A stretch of 38,380 nt of DNA from positions 1 to 38,380 of the forward strand of contig NZ_VIDQ01000072.1 of NCBI RefSeq assembly GCF_009760915.1, given 5' to 3'. The notes under the pieces were generated by a model. It did not search any database. It saw only the letters and a program-made list of their open reading frames with translations, and was not told the DNA's origin. This document shows, piece after piece, positions 13,214 to 24,351 of this stretch. Numbering within the stretch: position 1 is the stretch's first letter; each line of letters starts with the position of its first letter. This stretch comes from Azohydromonas aeria. Lineage in GTDB: Bacteria; Pseudomonadota; Gammaproteobacteria; Burkholderiales; Burkholderiaceae_C. Made by a program: the position numbers and the translations under genes.

Positions 13214-16200
13214 CTACGACGTCACGACTGCCATGTGCGTGTGCCCGGCCTGCACGGCCCCGTGCACCAAAGCCTGATCCCGTCCATTGGCCTTGGCGGC
13301 GTACAGCGCCTCGTCGGCACGGCCCAGTGCCGGCTCCAGGCTGGCCTCGCCGGTGCGCCAGGCGCTGATGCCCACGCTGGCCGTCACCCGGATCTCGTGC
13401 TCCCGGTGTCTCACGTGCTGCTGAGCCAAGGCCCGGCGCAGACGCTGCGCCGCCAGCAATGCCTGCGATTCGTCGGCGCCAACGAGCAGGGCCACGAACT
13501 CCTCGCCGCCGAAGCGGCCGACCAGATCGACGCCGCGCAGCGTAGTCCTCAGGGTCTCGGCCACCGCGGCCAGCACCTTATCGCCGGCGTGATGGCCATA
13601 GGTGTCATTGACCCGCTTGAAGTGGTCCACGTCCACCATGAGCGCGGTGAGCTGCTGCGGATAGCGCGAGCAATGCCGGATCTCCTGCTCGGCCAGCACG
13701 TTGAACTGCCGCCGGGTGAGCAGCGATGTGAGCGAGTCGATGGTGGCCTGGCGCTTGAGCTCGGCTTCGAGCCTTTGCCGCTCGGTGATGTCCATGATCG
13801 TGGCTTGCAGCGCCGCCTCGCCCTCCCAGTCGATGCGCCGCCCCATGAGCTCCAGCCAGAACAGCGTGCCGTCCCTGCGCCGTCCCTGCACCTGCGTGTG
13901 GACGGCGTCGATGTCGCCGCGGCCCATGCGCTCCCATTCATGGCGCAGACCCTGCTGGACCTCCTCCGGGATGAGGTGGCGCAGGTCCGGCTCCTGCAGC
14001 AGCTCGTCGGCGTCGCCGTAGCCGTACATCCTGGCTGCGACATCGTTGGCAAACAGCAGCTTGAAGTCGTCGTGCACCTTCTTGACGAGGATGCCCTGCA
14101 GCGAGCCTTCGATCAGCGTCTGGTAGCGCAGCTCGTTCTCGAACAGGGCGTCCTGCGCAAGACGCTCGTCCGTCACGTCGATCACGACGCCGGTGTAGAC
14201 GGTTTCCTGGTCCGTGCATCGCACGGGGCGTGCCATGGCACGAACCCAGCGGATCGACCCGTTGCCATGGTGGATGCGGCATTCATGCTGCCACGGCGCC
14301 TTGGCAGCAATGGCGCGCTTGACGGAGTGCTGCGTGGTCTCGCGATCCTCGTCATGGACCAGCGCCAGCCAGCTGCCCTGGAAGTGCTCGGGTGCATGCC
14401 CGTACAGCTCCTGCACCCGCGGGCTGAGATAGTAGAAACCGCTGGAGCCGTCCGCCCGCACGTACCACTGGTAGAGCATCCCCGGCACGGTGGCCGCGAT
14501 CTCGCGGATGTGCTGCTCGCTGGCCTGCAGCTCCCGCGTGCGGCTGGCAACGCGGTCCTCAAGCTCGTGATTGATGGCGATTAGCGCGTCCTGAGCATCC
14601 TTGAGCGCCTGGATGTCCTGCACGACCGAGATGAAGTGCAGTGGCTCTCCTTGGCCGTCCCTGCGCAGCGAAACCGTCAACTGGGCCCAGACCAGCGAGC
14701 CGTCGCCTCGCACGTAGCGCTTTTGCATCGAGTAGGACTGCCGCTGACCGCGCAGCAACTCGTCCACGAGCGCCAGGTCCGCCTGCAGGTCCGCCGCGTG
14801 CGTGATGTCCGCAAAGGTCAGGCGGTGCAGTTCGGCGGAGGTCCGGCCCAGCATCTCGCACAGCCGCTGGTTCACCCGCAACCAGCGACCGTCGAGCCCC
14901 ACGTGGGCGATGCCGACGGCCGCCTGCTCGAAGGTGTTGCGAAACCGGTCCTCGCTTTCCTGCCGCGCGGTCTCGGCGCCGTGACGGGCACTGACGTCAT
15001 GCACCAGCGACAGCACCGACAGCATCTGCCCCTGGCCATCGAGCAGCGCGGCGTTGTGCCATTCGCAGTGCAGCAGTCCGCCGTCCTTGGTGTGGTTGCG
15101 GTTGGCATTGAAGCTGCGGGTACAGCCCCCGGACGCCATCTGTGCCATGAGGCTCGCGACCTCGTCACGGTCCTCCTCGTAGACGAGGCCGAAACTGTCC
15201 GGACGGCGGCCGATGACCTCCAGGGCACGCCATCCGAACATCTCTTCGGCTCGACGCGACCACCGCGTGATCCGGCCTTCCCGGTCCCACTCCAGCACGG
15301 CCAGGGGCGAGTTGTTGATCAGCAGCGTCAGCCGCTGCAGCGTCTGCTCCAGCCTGGCGGTACGCTCGGCAACCCGGACTTCCAGGACATCGTGGGCCTG
15401 CCGGAGCTCGCCCTGGGCCTGGCGCAGGGCCATCTCGGTGAGCTTCAGGTCGGTGACGTTCTCGTGGCTGATCACCACGCAGCCGTCGGAGCCGGTGAGC
15501 GGCGTGACACGAACCTTGAACCAGCGCTGCTCGGTTGGCGACGAGCACTCATAGTTGTGCTCGAACCCGTACGCCGAGCCTTCCATGACGGCAGCTATAC
15601 CGCGGGCCACCGTATGGCCATCGCCTTGCACCTCGTCACTGCGGGCGATGTCGAGATAGTTGCGGCCGACGTAATCTCCGGTGCCGGCATTGGCCTGCGA
15701 GAATCGCGCCCACGCCTTGTTGACATCCAGGATGTTGCCCTGGCGGTCCGTGATGGCCACGGTGGCATCCATGGAGTCAAGAATGGCCCGCGTGAAGGCC
15801 TTGCCGGCTTCGAGCTGGCGACGTTGGGTCTCGTCGCGGCGGTCGGACTCCAGCTGCTGCGCCGTGCCGGCCACCAGCACGACGATGGCCAGTGTCAGCA
15901 GGATGGAGGAGGCCAGCAGCTGCCTGGAGAACTCGGCAGCCAGCGGAGCTGCGCTGACCGCGGCCGTCACCACCAGCGGCAAGGAATTCGACACCCGAAA
16001 GGCGATGAACCGCTGCGTGCCGTCGAAGGGCGAGACGCCGACGAAGGAGCCGCTGCTGCGCTGTAGCACATGCTGGGCAAAGAGCGCGTAGCGTCCCATG
16101 TCCACGGCGTCGAGGTTGTCCGGCATGGGCTCCCTCACCAGCGTGCGGGCGTCGGTCCTGAACATGCCGATGGAGCCGTCCGGCCCGAGATTCAAGGAGC

Positions 16201-17353
16201 GGTAGAAGGATCGAAAGTAGCCAAGCTCCAGCGTGGCCACCACCACGCCGGCAAATCGGCCGTCGGCGTCATTGATCCGGCGGCTGTAGGTGAAGGCGTA
16301 CTTGCCGGTCGCGGCGCGGATGAGCGGACCGAGGTAGACCGTCTCGCCGCGCTGGTGCGCGACGAAGTAGTCGCGATGCGAGAACGTGCCCGGGACGGCA
16401 GCCGGGAATTGCGCCGAGTAGCTGACGACCCGGCCCTCGCGGTCGATCACGAGGAGCGCGCTGAGCTGCTGCAGCGACTGCGCCGCGGCAGAGAGCTCCC
16501 GCCATTCCTTGAGCGAGTGCGCGAAGCCTTGCATGCCGTCGGAGCCGATGCTCAACGACACCTGGCGCAGGATCAGGTCGACCGGGTCGAGCGAGCGGTG
16601 CATGTGCTCCAGCAGGGTCTGCGCAACGCTGTCGGTGCGCTGGCTCACGTCGCGCGCGATGCTGGCGCTGTTGGTGGCCAGGATCAGGCCCCATGCGCCG
16701 ATCAGCGCCATCGCCATGATGGCGGCCACGCGCAGCAGCGTCGCATGGCGCCTGAAGGTGCCGGCGGGTACGGCGACCATGCACACGGCGCCGATGGCCA
16801 GCGCCAGCAGGGTCTGAAGAACCGCCGACTGCGGGTCCAGCGTCACCAGCAGCAGCCGCTGGCCGGCCTGCAGCCACCAGGCGGTGTAGAGGATCAGCAC
16901 GGCCATCGACAAGGCCGTGCCGGTCACGCTGGCCACCACCGCGCAGCGCACACCGGCGCCGGAAGCCGGGTCAAACCGCAGCGCGGCCAGTGCCATGAGC
17001 AGGAACACCAGCGACAGCAGCGATGGGCTGGCCAGCGAGGCGCCCTGGCACGACAGCAGTTCGGTCGAGCAGGCGAGGCTCGCCAGGGACAACATGAGCA
17101 GGCAAAGCCCGGCGACACGGCCCACGCGCCGCCGGCGGTGAGCGGGCTGCCCCATGAGGGCGATGGCCAGACCGGCGAGCATGAAGCCCAGCGCGGAACC
17201 GGGTTTCATCAAGGGGGCACCGGGCAAGCCAAGCCCCAGCAGTTCCTGCTTGCTGGCCAGCCACAAGGCCAATGCCAGGGCGCCGCAGGCGGACACCAGC
17301 AGCGCGCAGCCGCGTGCGCTGCGATCGATCGTTTGACGAAAATGCATCTTCAA
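13214..17353 (-). CDS. membrane sensor diguanylate cyclase (7TM-like N-terminus, Cache, PAS repeats, GGDEF)
   Basis: A 1379-residue protein. About seven hydrophobic segments fill residues 10-235. A periplasmic Cache-like domain follows (about 240-500, with FSHRDYFVAHQRGETVYLGP and FAFTYSRRI-type motifs), then another membrane helix near 505-525 and five PAS-type domains. The GGDEF domain carries the active-site motif GGEEF at residues 1282-1286 and DVDHFKRVNDTYGHHAGD for metal and GTP binding. RGVD sits five residues before GGEEF, the position of the product-inhibition I-site, so feedback control by c-di-GMP is expected. There is no EAL domain. It makes c-di-GMP from two GTP and is the only recognisable second-messenger output in the cluster. 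It is divergent from the GAF gene at 17599 and lies upstream of the CHASE kinase operon with a 238-base gap. Confidence 0.95.
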   Translation of the reverse strand: MKMHFRQTIDRSARGCALLVSACGALALALWLASKQELLGLGLPGAPLMKPGSALGFMLAGLAIALMGQPAHRRRRVGRVAGLCLLMLSLASLACSTELLSCQGASLASPSLLSLVFLLMALAALRFDPASGAGVRCAVVASVTGTALSMAVLILYTAWWLQAGQRLLLVTLDPQSAVLQTLLALAIGAVCMVAVPAGTFRRHATLLRVAAIMAMALIGAWGLILATNSASIARDVSQRTDSVAQTLLEHMHRSLDPVDLILRQVSLSIGSDGMQGFAHSLKEWRELSAAAQSLQQLSALLVIDREGRVVSYSAQFPAAVPGTFSHRDYFVAHQRGETVYLGPLIRAATGKYAFTYSRRINDADGRFAGVVVATLELGYFRSFYRSLNLGPDGSIGMFRTDARTLVREPMPDNLDAVDMGRYALFAQHVLQRSSGSFVGVSPFDGTQRFIAFRVSNSLPLVVTAAVSAAPLAAEFSRQLLASSILLTLAIVVLVAGTAQQLESDRRDETQRRQLEAGKAFTRAILDSMDATVAITDRQGNILDVNKAWARFSQANAGTGDYVGRNYLDIARSDEVQGDGHTVARGIAAVMEGSAYGFEHNYECSSPTEQRWFKVRVTPLTGSDGCVVISHENVTDLKLTEMALRQAQGELRQAHDVLEVRVAERTARLEQTLQRLTLLINNSPLAVLEWDREGRITRWSRRAEEMFGWRALEVIGRRPDSFGLVYEEDRDEVASLMAQMASGGCTRSFNANRNHTKDGGLLHCEWHNAALLDGQGQMLSVLSLVHDVSARHGAETARQESEDRFRNTFEQAAVGIAHVGLDGRWLRVNQRLCEMLGRTSAELHRLTFADITHAADLQADLALVDELLRGQRQSYSMQKRYVRGDGSLVWAQLTVSLRRDGQGEPLHFISVVQDIQALKDAQDALIAINHELEDRVASRTRELQASEQHIREIAATVPGMLYQWYVRADGSSGFYYLSPRVQELYGHAPEHFQGSWLALVHDEDRETTQHSVKRAIAAKAPWQHECRIHHGNGSIRWVRAMARPVRCTDQETVYTGVVIDVTDERLAQDALFENELRYQTLIEGSLQGILVKKVHDDFKLLFANDVAARMYGYGDADELLQEPDLRHLIPEEVQQGLRHEWERMGRGDIDAVHTQVQGRRRDGTLFWLELMGRRIDWEGEAALQATIMDITERQRLEAELKRQATIDSLTSLLTRRQFNVLAEQEIRHCSRYPQQLTALMVDVDHFKRVNDTYGHHAGDKVLAAVAETLRTTLRGVDLVGRFGGEEFVALLVGADESQALLAAQRLRRALAQQHVRHREHEIRVTASVGISAWRTGEASLEPALGRADEALYAAKANGRDQALVHGAVQAGHTHMAVVTS

Positions 17354-17598
17354 CCGGAGTGCCCTTTGGCTGCCTTATGCCTGGCAGCGGGCACATCGTC
17401 AGCCTCTTGTCAGCTTGGGGATGGCAACAGTTCGGCCCCTGCGGCGGCTGATGAAGGGTTGGCGGCAGGGTGCAGGCCGCACGGCTGGCAGGTCCGTGAA
17501 CAACTGCCCATGGCGCTTGTCGGTGGGCTCATGAAGCGCGTCGGTGCGCCGATACCGGGCCATCAACCATTCCGGCCTGGTGGACCCGCATCCTGATC

Positions 17599-18144
17599 GT
17601 GAGGACCAGGTACTGGCCGGTTCCCAGGCCGCTACCGCGACTTTCCGTGCTGCCTGCCCCGATTCCCGTCGACGAGTCCGAACGCCTTGCTGCGTTGCGC
17701 GAATTGCTGATCCTTGACACGCCACCCGAGGAGCGCTTTGACCGCATCGTCAACTTCGCTGCTGCCGAGTTCGACTGCCCGATTGCACTGATCAGCCTGG
17801 TCGATTCCCGGCGACAGTGGTTCAAGGCCCGCGTCGGGCTGGAGGCCTGCGAGACCTCCAGGGACATCTCCTTTTGCGGACACGCCATCGCACAGGACGG
17901 CCTGTTCATGGTGGAGGACGCCCGGCAGGACGAGCGCTTTGTCGACAACCCGCTGGTGCTGAATGCTCCCCACATCCGCTTCTACGCGGGCGCGCCCCTG
18001 CGCTGCGGCGCAGGCAGCCACATCGGGACGCTGTGCCTGATCGACACGCGACCGCGCCGCCTCGACTCCATCGACCAGTGCATCCTCACAGCGCTCAGGC
18101 AGTTGGTGGAGGACGAATTGAAGCGCGCGCTGCAACAGCCATGA
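17599..18144 (+). CDS. GAF-domain protein
   Basis: A 181-residue protein that is essentially one GAF domain, with the family landmarks RLAALRELLILDTPPEERFD, FDCPIALISLVDSRRQWFK, SFCGHAI and IRFYAGAPL. GAF domains of this type sit at the N-terminus of many sensor kinases and cyclases; here the domain stands alone. A GTG at 17599 is chosen as the start because it gives the same distance to the conserved core as the ribosome-site-supported ATG of the paralogue at 18754-19323 (27 residues in both). A GTG at 17647 is the alternative. It overlaps the following receiver-like gene by ATGA, so the two products are probably made together and may act as one sensing unit. Confidence 0.85.
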   Translation: MRTRYWPVPRPLPRLSVLPAPIPVDESERLAALRELLILDTPPEERFDRIVNFAAAEFDCPIALISLVDSRRQWFKARVGLEACETSRDISFCGHAIAQDGLFMVEDARQDERFVDNPLVLNAPHIRFYAGAPLRCGAGSHIGTLCLIDTRPRRLDSIDQCILTALRQLVEDELKRALQQP

Positions 18145-18551
18145 TGACGCCCCTGCCCAAGATCCTGTTGCTGGAGCCGCAGCTGGTGCTGCGCCGCACG
18201 GTAGCCAGCGTCACACGCCAGCTGGGACTGGCCGAGATCCACGAAGCTGCGGACGTCGACGCCGCCTCGGCGCTGCTGCAGGCCCATCGGTATGACGCCG
18301 CTCTGGTGGATCTGGACCCGGCAGGAAAGGCCGCCGCATGGATGGGGCGATTGCACGCTGAGCGCATGTCGCTGCCCCTCATCGTCATGCACTCCCAAGC
18401 CGACGGCCGCTTGCCAGACGAAGCGAAGCTGCGGGGCGTACAGGCCTGCTTGCGCAAACCCATCAAGGCGCGCGACCTGATCCTGGCCTTGAAGTCTCTC
18501 GTGGCAGACCCGGCACTGCGGTGTGCCGACGAAGTTGCGTCCCCGCCCTGA
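18141..18551 (+). CDS. degenerate receiver-like protein
   Basis: A 136-residue protein with the fold pattern of a receiver: KILLLEPQLVLRRTV at the N-terminus, Asp57 in ALVDLDPAG, a VMHSQ strand and LRKPIKARDL near the C-terminus. The phospho-acceptor and the lysine are kept. The acidic pair that binds the metal is replaced, with only Glu12 before Pro13, so phosphorylation may be weak or absent. No output domain follows. The ATG at 18141 overlaps the stop of the GAF gene, indicating coupled translation. It may be a phosphorylation-independent partner of the GAF protein; that is inference. Confidence 0.82.
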   Translation: MMTPLPKILLLEPQLVLRRTVASVTRQLGLAEIHEAADVDAASALLQAHRYDAALVDLDPAGKAAAWMGRLHAERMSLPLIVMHSQADGRLPDEAKLRGVQACLRKPIKARDLILALKSLVADPALRCADEVASPP

Positions 18552-18753
18552 GCCACCGCAGAGCTTGCATTGCCTCTTGTCGTCTGCGCAGCGAAGGAGT
18601 TCGGTGCCTGACAAACGCCCACGGTGCCGAAGCTTCGTCATGAGCAACCTGGAGCGCATGGCCCTCTAACCGCAGCGACCTCGCCAATCTCCTGGTGACT
18701 TCATGCGTGTCGTGCCCTGGCCAGATGTGATGAATGGCAAGGGCGTGGGCCTC

Positions 18754-19323
18754 TTATTCTTCAGAAACTTTCTCAGCCGGCGGCATCCAGTGCTTGCGCG
18801 CCAGCTCCCACGCCGCCACGGCGCCCAGGGCCTGCAGCAGGTCACGCTGCCGTGTGTCAAGCGTTCTCGGCCGGGTGTCGATCACGCACAGCGTGCCCAC
18901 GCGCTGGCCATCCGGGCTCTTGAGCGGTACGCCCGCGTAGAAACGCATGTTGAGCTCGCCGATCACCAGCGGGTTGGCGGCAAAGCGCTCGTCCTGCAGC
19001 GCGTCCTCCACCACGAACACATCGTCGCCGCAGATGGCATGGCCGCAAAACGACACGTCACGCGGCAGCTCGGTGTGCTCCAGACCCACGCGCGCCTTGA
19101 ACCACTGCCGTTCGGTGTCCACCAGCGACACCAGCGCGATGGGTACATCAAGCTCCCGGGCGGCATAGTGGACCAGCTCATCCAGACTTGGATCCGCAAG
19201 GGTGTCGAGCATGCCCAACCGGCGCAACGCCTCCAGGCGCGCCTGCTCGTTGGGAGGGACGGGAGGCTGCTGCACGACGCACACGCCAGCCCTTGTGGGC
19301 CTGACATAGGTAGCGACAGTCAT
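18754..19323 (-). CDS. GAF-domain protein (paralogue of the 17599 gene)
   Basis: A 189-residue GAF-only protein. The ATG at 19323 is preceded at eight bases by GAGGGG, which favours it over the GTG at 19332. The core (RLEALRRLGMLDTLADPSLD, VPIALVSLVDTERQWFKARV, SFCGHAI, MRFYAGVPL and GTLCVIDTRPR) aligns along its length with the GAF protein at 17599-18144, pointing to duplication. It is convergent with the GAF-receiver pair and has no receiver partner of its own. The ligand is unknown. Confidence 0.88.
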   Translation of the reverse strand: MTVATYVRPTRAGVCVVQQPPVPPNEQARLEALRRLGMLDTLADPSLDELVHYAARELDVPIALVSLVDTERQWFKARVGLEHTELPRDVSFCGHAICGDDVFVVEDALQDERFAANPLVIGELNMRFYAGVPLKSPDGQRVGTLCVIDTRPRTLDTRQRDLLQALGAVAAWELARKHWMPPAEKVSEE

Positions 19324-19614
19324 GCGCAGCACCCCTCATTCCTGCCAAGCGGCGCACAGCTTCCAGTGATCCAGGCTTGTCCAGGAAAAATCCCGGTGCG
19401 ATTTGGCTTGCAAAGGAAGGCTACCTATCTATGGCCTGTGGGGAACCGTATCGTTGACCCCCAACGGCGTGACAAGCCAGAAGCGACAGCAGTTTTACGG
19501 TCGGCGCTAACGGCTCCGGGCTTTTCGAGCTGGCTTGCTGCCGCAGTGACTGGCGCCTGTTGAGCCAAGCCCGTTCTTGCGTGGGTGCTCGCTGTGGGCC
19601 CCACAGCATCCTGA

Positions 19615-22640
<3,026 letters not shown>

Positions 22641-22644
<4 letters not shown>

Positions 22645-22829
22645 GTAGCCAGCGTGGTTCTCCCGTCATGCCGGATCACTTGGCACGACTTCACGGTGTG
22701 GGAAACGTCTGCCTTGAGTCCCCGAAGCAGCAAGTCGGCGGTCCGCACATCGAGCCAGCCGCGGAGGCCCGAGAAGGCCGAGCCACCCGACGCTTCCAGG
22801 GCGGGCAAGCACCGCACCTGCTGCGGCAT
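22641..22829 (-). CDS. possible small protein overlapping the CHASE kinase start
   Basis: A 62-residue frame (with FSGLRGWLDVRTADLLLRGL and VSHTVKSCQVIRH) whose stop overlaps the kinase ATG as ATGA, the same arrangement used by three other gene pairs here. The kinase has no good ribosome site of its own at the proper distance, so coupled translation would make sense. Codon use is GC-rich at third positions. It has no recognisable domain and no clear ribosome site, and a stop lies a short way upstream in the same frame. It may be a real leader or regulator gene, or a chance frame. Confidence 0.35.
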
Positions 22830-23110
22830 GACCGCCGCGGGCTCGCCTGCATCGGCCTTGTTGCGTCAGCGCATGTAGGGCCTGGCAGGCCGATCGGTTC
22901 AGGGAGTCACGACCCCGGCTGCTGTTGCAGCGCTCGCCATCGGGGCCATCAGACCGTTGCGCCCGCTTGAGGCGACCGGGCTGCTGCAGGATCGCCCGAT
23001 GGCTGGTGCTGACTGGGCTGGGCGCCGTTGCTGCCACGCTCGGTGAAAGCATCGGCGCATCGCCCAAAGGGACGGACTGGGCCCGGACGCGGACCCTGCA
23101 CCGCCCGTCG

Positions 23111-23293
23111 TCAGGTGCCTACGCGCTCCCAGCCGCGGCGCACAGCAGCCTTCATGCGCTCCCAGGTGCCGCCGGGATGACGGCTTTCCCAATCCGCGCG
23201 GGCCTCGCTCTCGAAGTCGTCCCAATCGCGGCCCGCGTAGCGCGGATCGTCGCGCAGCGCGTGGCCGTACCGGTAGCACCGATGGCAACCCGG
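23111..23293 (-). pseudogene. C-terminal relic of a stress-protein-like gene
   Basis: The minus strand reads YRYGHALRDDPRYAGRDWDD, ESEARADWESRHPGGTWERM and KAAVRRGWERV before a stop. This pattern (PAYxYGY, YxGRDW, a DWExRxPGxW block and a final RxGWDRV) is the conserved tail of a family of hypothetical, stress-associated bacterial proteins, often seen with YsnF/PRC-barrel-like N-termini. The same frame has a stop immediately upstream and no start codon, so only the last 55 or so residues survive. The family link is from memory of its pattern. Confidence 0.6.
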
Positions 23294-23451
23294 TTACACG
23301 CAGACCGTCGCTAGCTGATAACTGCCATTATCAATAAGCTGAAAAGAGCACGGCAAGGTGGCGGGGCCCTGAACGCCAGAAGGCAAAGGGCTTGTCCGAC
23401 AAGGGCTTGGAAGCAGGCAAGCGCCCACGGTGGTTCATCACGCAAGCCGAC

Positions 23452-23468
23452 TGATAGCAGTGCTATCA
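23452..23468. promoter_or_regulatory. inverted repeat, probable FitA-type operator
   Basis: TGATAGCA and TGCTATCA form a perfect 8-bp inverted repeat around a central G, 21 bases before the antitoxin ATG. FitAB/VapBC pairs repress their own promoters through such palindromes. A TATCAT at 23464-23469 overlaps the right arm and could be the -10 box, so binding would block the promoter. Confidence 0.7.
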
Positions 23469-23489
23469 TCGTGCGCCAAGGAGGTGGAC

Positions 23490-23705
23490 ATGGCTCAGTT
23501 CCTGGTTCGAGACGTCGAAGAGGCAGTTGCCGCGGAACTCAAGCGCCGCGCTGCCGAGCACGGTCGCAGCACGGAGGCCGAGCACCGCGAGATCCTGCGC
23601 GAGGCGCTGCTCAAGGGCCGCAAGCCTGCCAAGCGATCGTTCACGCAGGTGCTGGCATCTATGCCCTACTTCCCCGAAGACGACGACCTCTTCGACCTGC
23701 GCTGA
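23490..23705 (+). CDS. FitA-like ribbon-helix-helix antitoxin
   Basis: A 71-residue protein starting at the ATG after a strong AAGGAGGT ribosome site (23478-23485). A longer frame from 23430 is rejected for that reason. The N-terminal part (MAQFLVRDVEEAVAAELKRR, AAEHGRSTEAEHREILREAL) is the ribbon-helix-helix of FitA-type antitoxins, which bind operator DNA as dimers. The C-terminus (ASMPYFPEDDDLFDLR) is the acidic tail that would block the toxin active site. The toxin gene follows after 15 bases. The palindrome at 23452-23468 is the likely operator for autorepression. Confidence 0.92.
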   Translation: MAQFLVRDVEEAVAAELKRRAAEHGRSTEAEHREILREALLKGRKPAKRSFTQVLASMPYFPEDDDLFDLR

Positions 23706-23720
23706 AGGACAGGTGTTCGC

Positions 23721-24200
23721 GTGTACCTGCTCGATACCAACGTCGTGAGCGAGTTGCGCAAGCGCACCAATGCCAACTGGGGCGTGCGGCGCTTCTTCGA
23801 GGCCGCCGATCCCGACGCGCTGTTCCTGCCGGCCCAGGTCATCGGCGAAATTCGCGCCGGCATTGCCAAGTTGCGCCGACGCAGCGCGGCCGACGACCTG
23901 AAGCGGGCCATGATCTACGATGCCTGGCTCACCGAGGACCTGCTGCGCAACTACGGCGAGCGGATCATCGAGTTCGACGCCGACTGCGCAATGGTCTGGG
24001 GCGAACTGCTTTCCGGTGAAAAGAAGGACCCGCACACCATCGACAAGCAGATCGCCGCCATGGCGCTCATCCGCGACATGACGGTGGTGACCCGGGACCG
24101 GGGTGCATCGTTTTGCACGATTCCCGGGCTGAAGCTGCTCAACCCATTTGCCGATCCGCCGTCTGGCCTTGTCCTTGCGGGTAAGGATCCGCTGCAGTAA
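23721..24200 (+). CDS. FitB/VapC-like PIN-domain toxin
   Basis: A 159-residue PIN nuclease. The start is a GTG at 23721, giving VYLLDTNVVSELRKR. The metal-binding acidic residues are visible: Asp5 in LLDTNVVSE, Glu43 in VIGEIRAGI, and an aspartate in the C-terminal block VVTRDRGAS. The family cuts RNA (tRNA or mRNA) in a metal-dependent way and is held inactive by the antitoxin encoded just upstream. All catalytic positions look intact, so the pair is probably active and could stabilise the replicon. Confidence 0.93.
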   Translation: MYLLDTNVVSELRKRTNANWGVRRFFEAADPDALFLPAQVIGEIRAGIAKLRRRSAADDLKRAMIYDAWLTEDLLRNYGERIIEFDADCAMVWGELLSGEKKDPHTIDKQIAAMALIRDMTVVTRDRGASFCTIPGLKLLNPFADPPSGLVLAGKDPLQ

Positions 24201-24351
24201 CCAGCGGGTTGTGCCGTCCATACCGCACGCCTGCTGCGGCGCTTCGTCGGCGACACTAACCCCTCGGTCCGCCGGCGCCTGGGCGGTATGGGGCACTTCA
24301 ATCGGCACCCCTCTTGCCCAAGCTGGACATAAGGCCGGATGGCAATCGCGA

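Noticed and set aside
12740..14584. 614-residue plus-strand ORF
   Set aside because: It runs antisense across the CHASE kinase start, the intergenic gap and the GGDEF part of the cyclase, with no motif.
23316..23333. TGATAA-N6-TTATCA inverted repeat upstream of the FitAB-like pair
   Set aside because: It resembles the operator half-site at 23452 but is more than 150 bases from the gene and short; not called as an operator.
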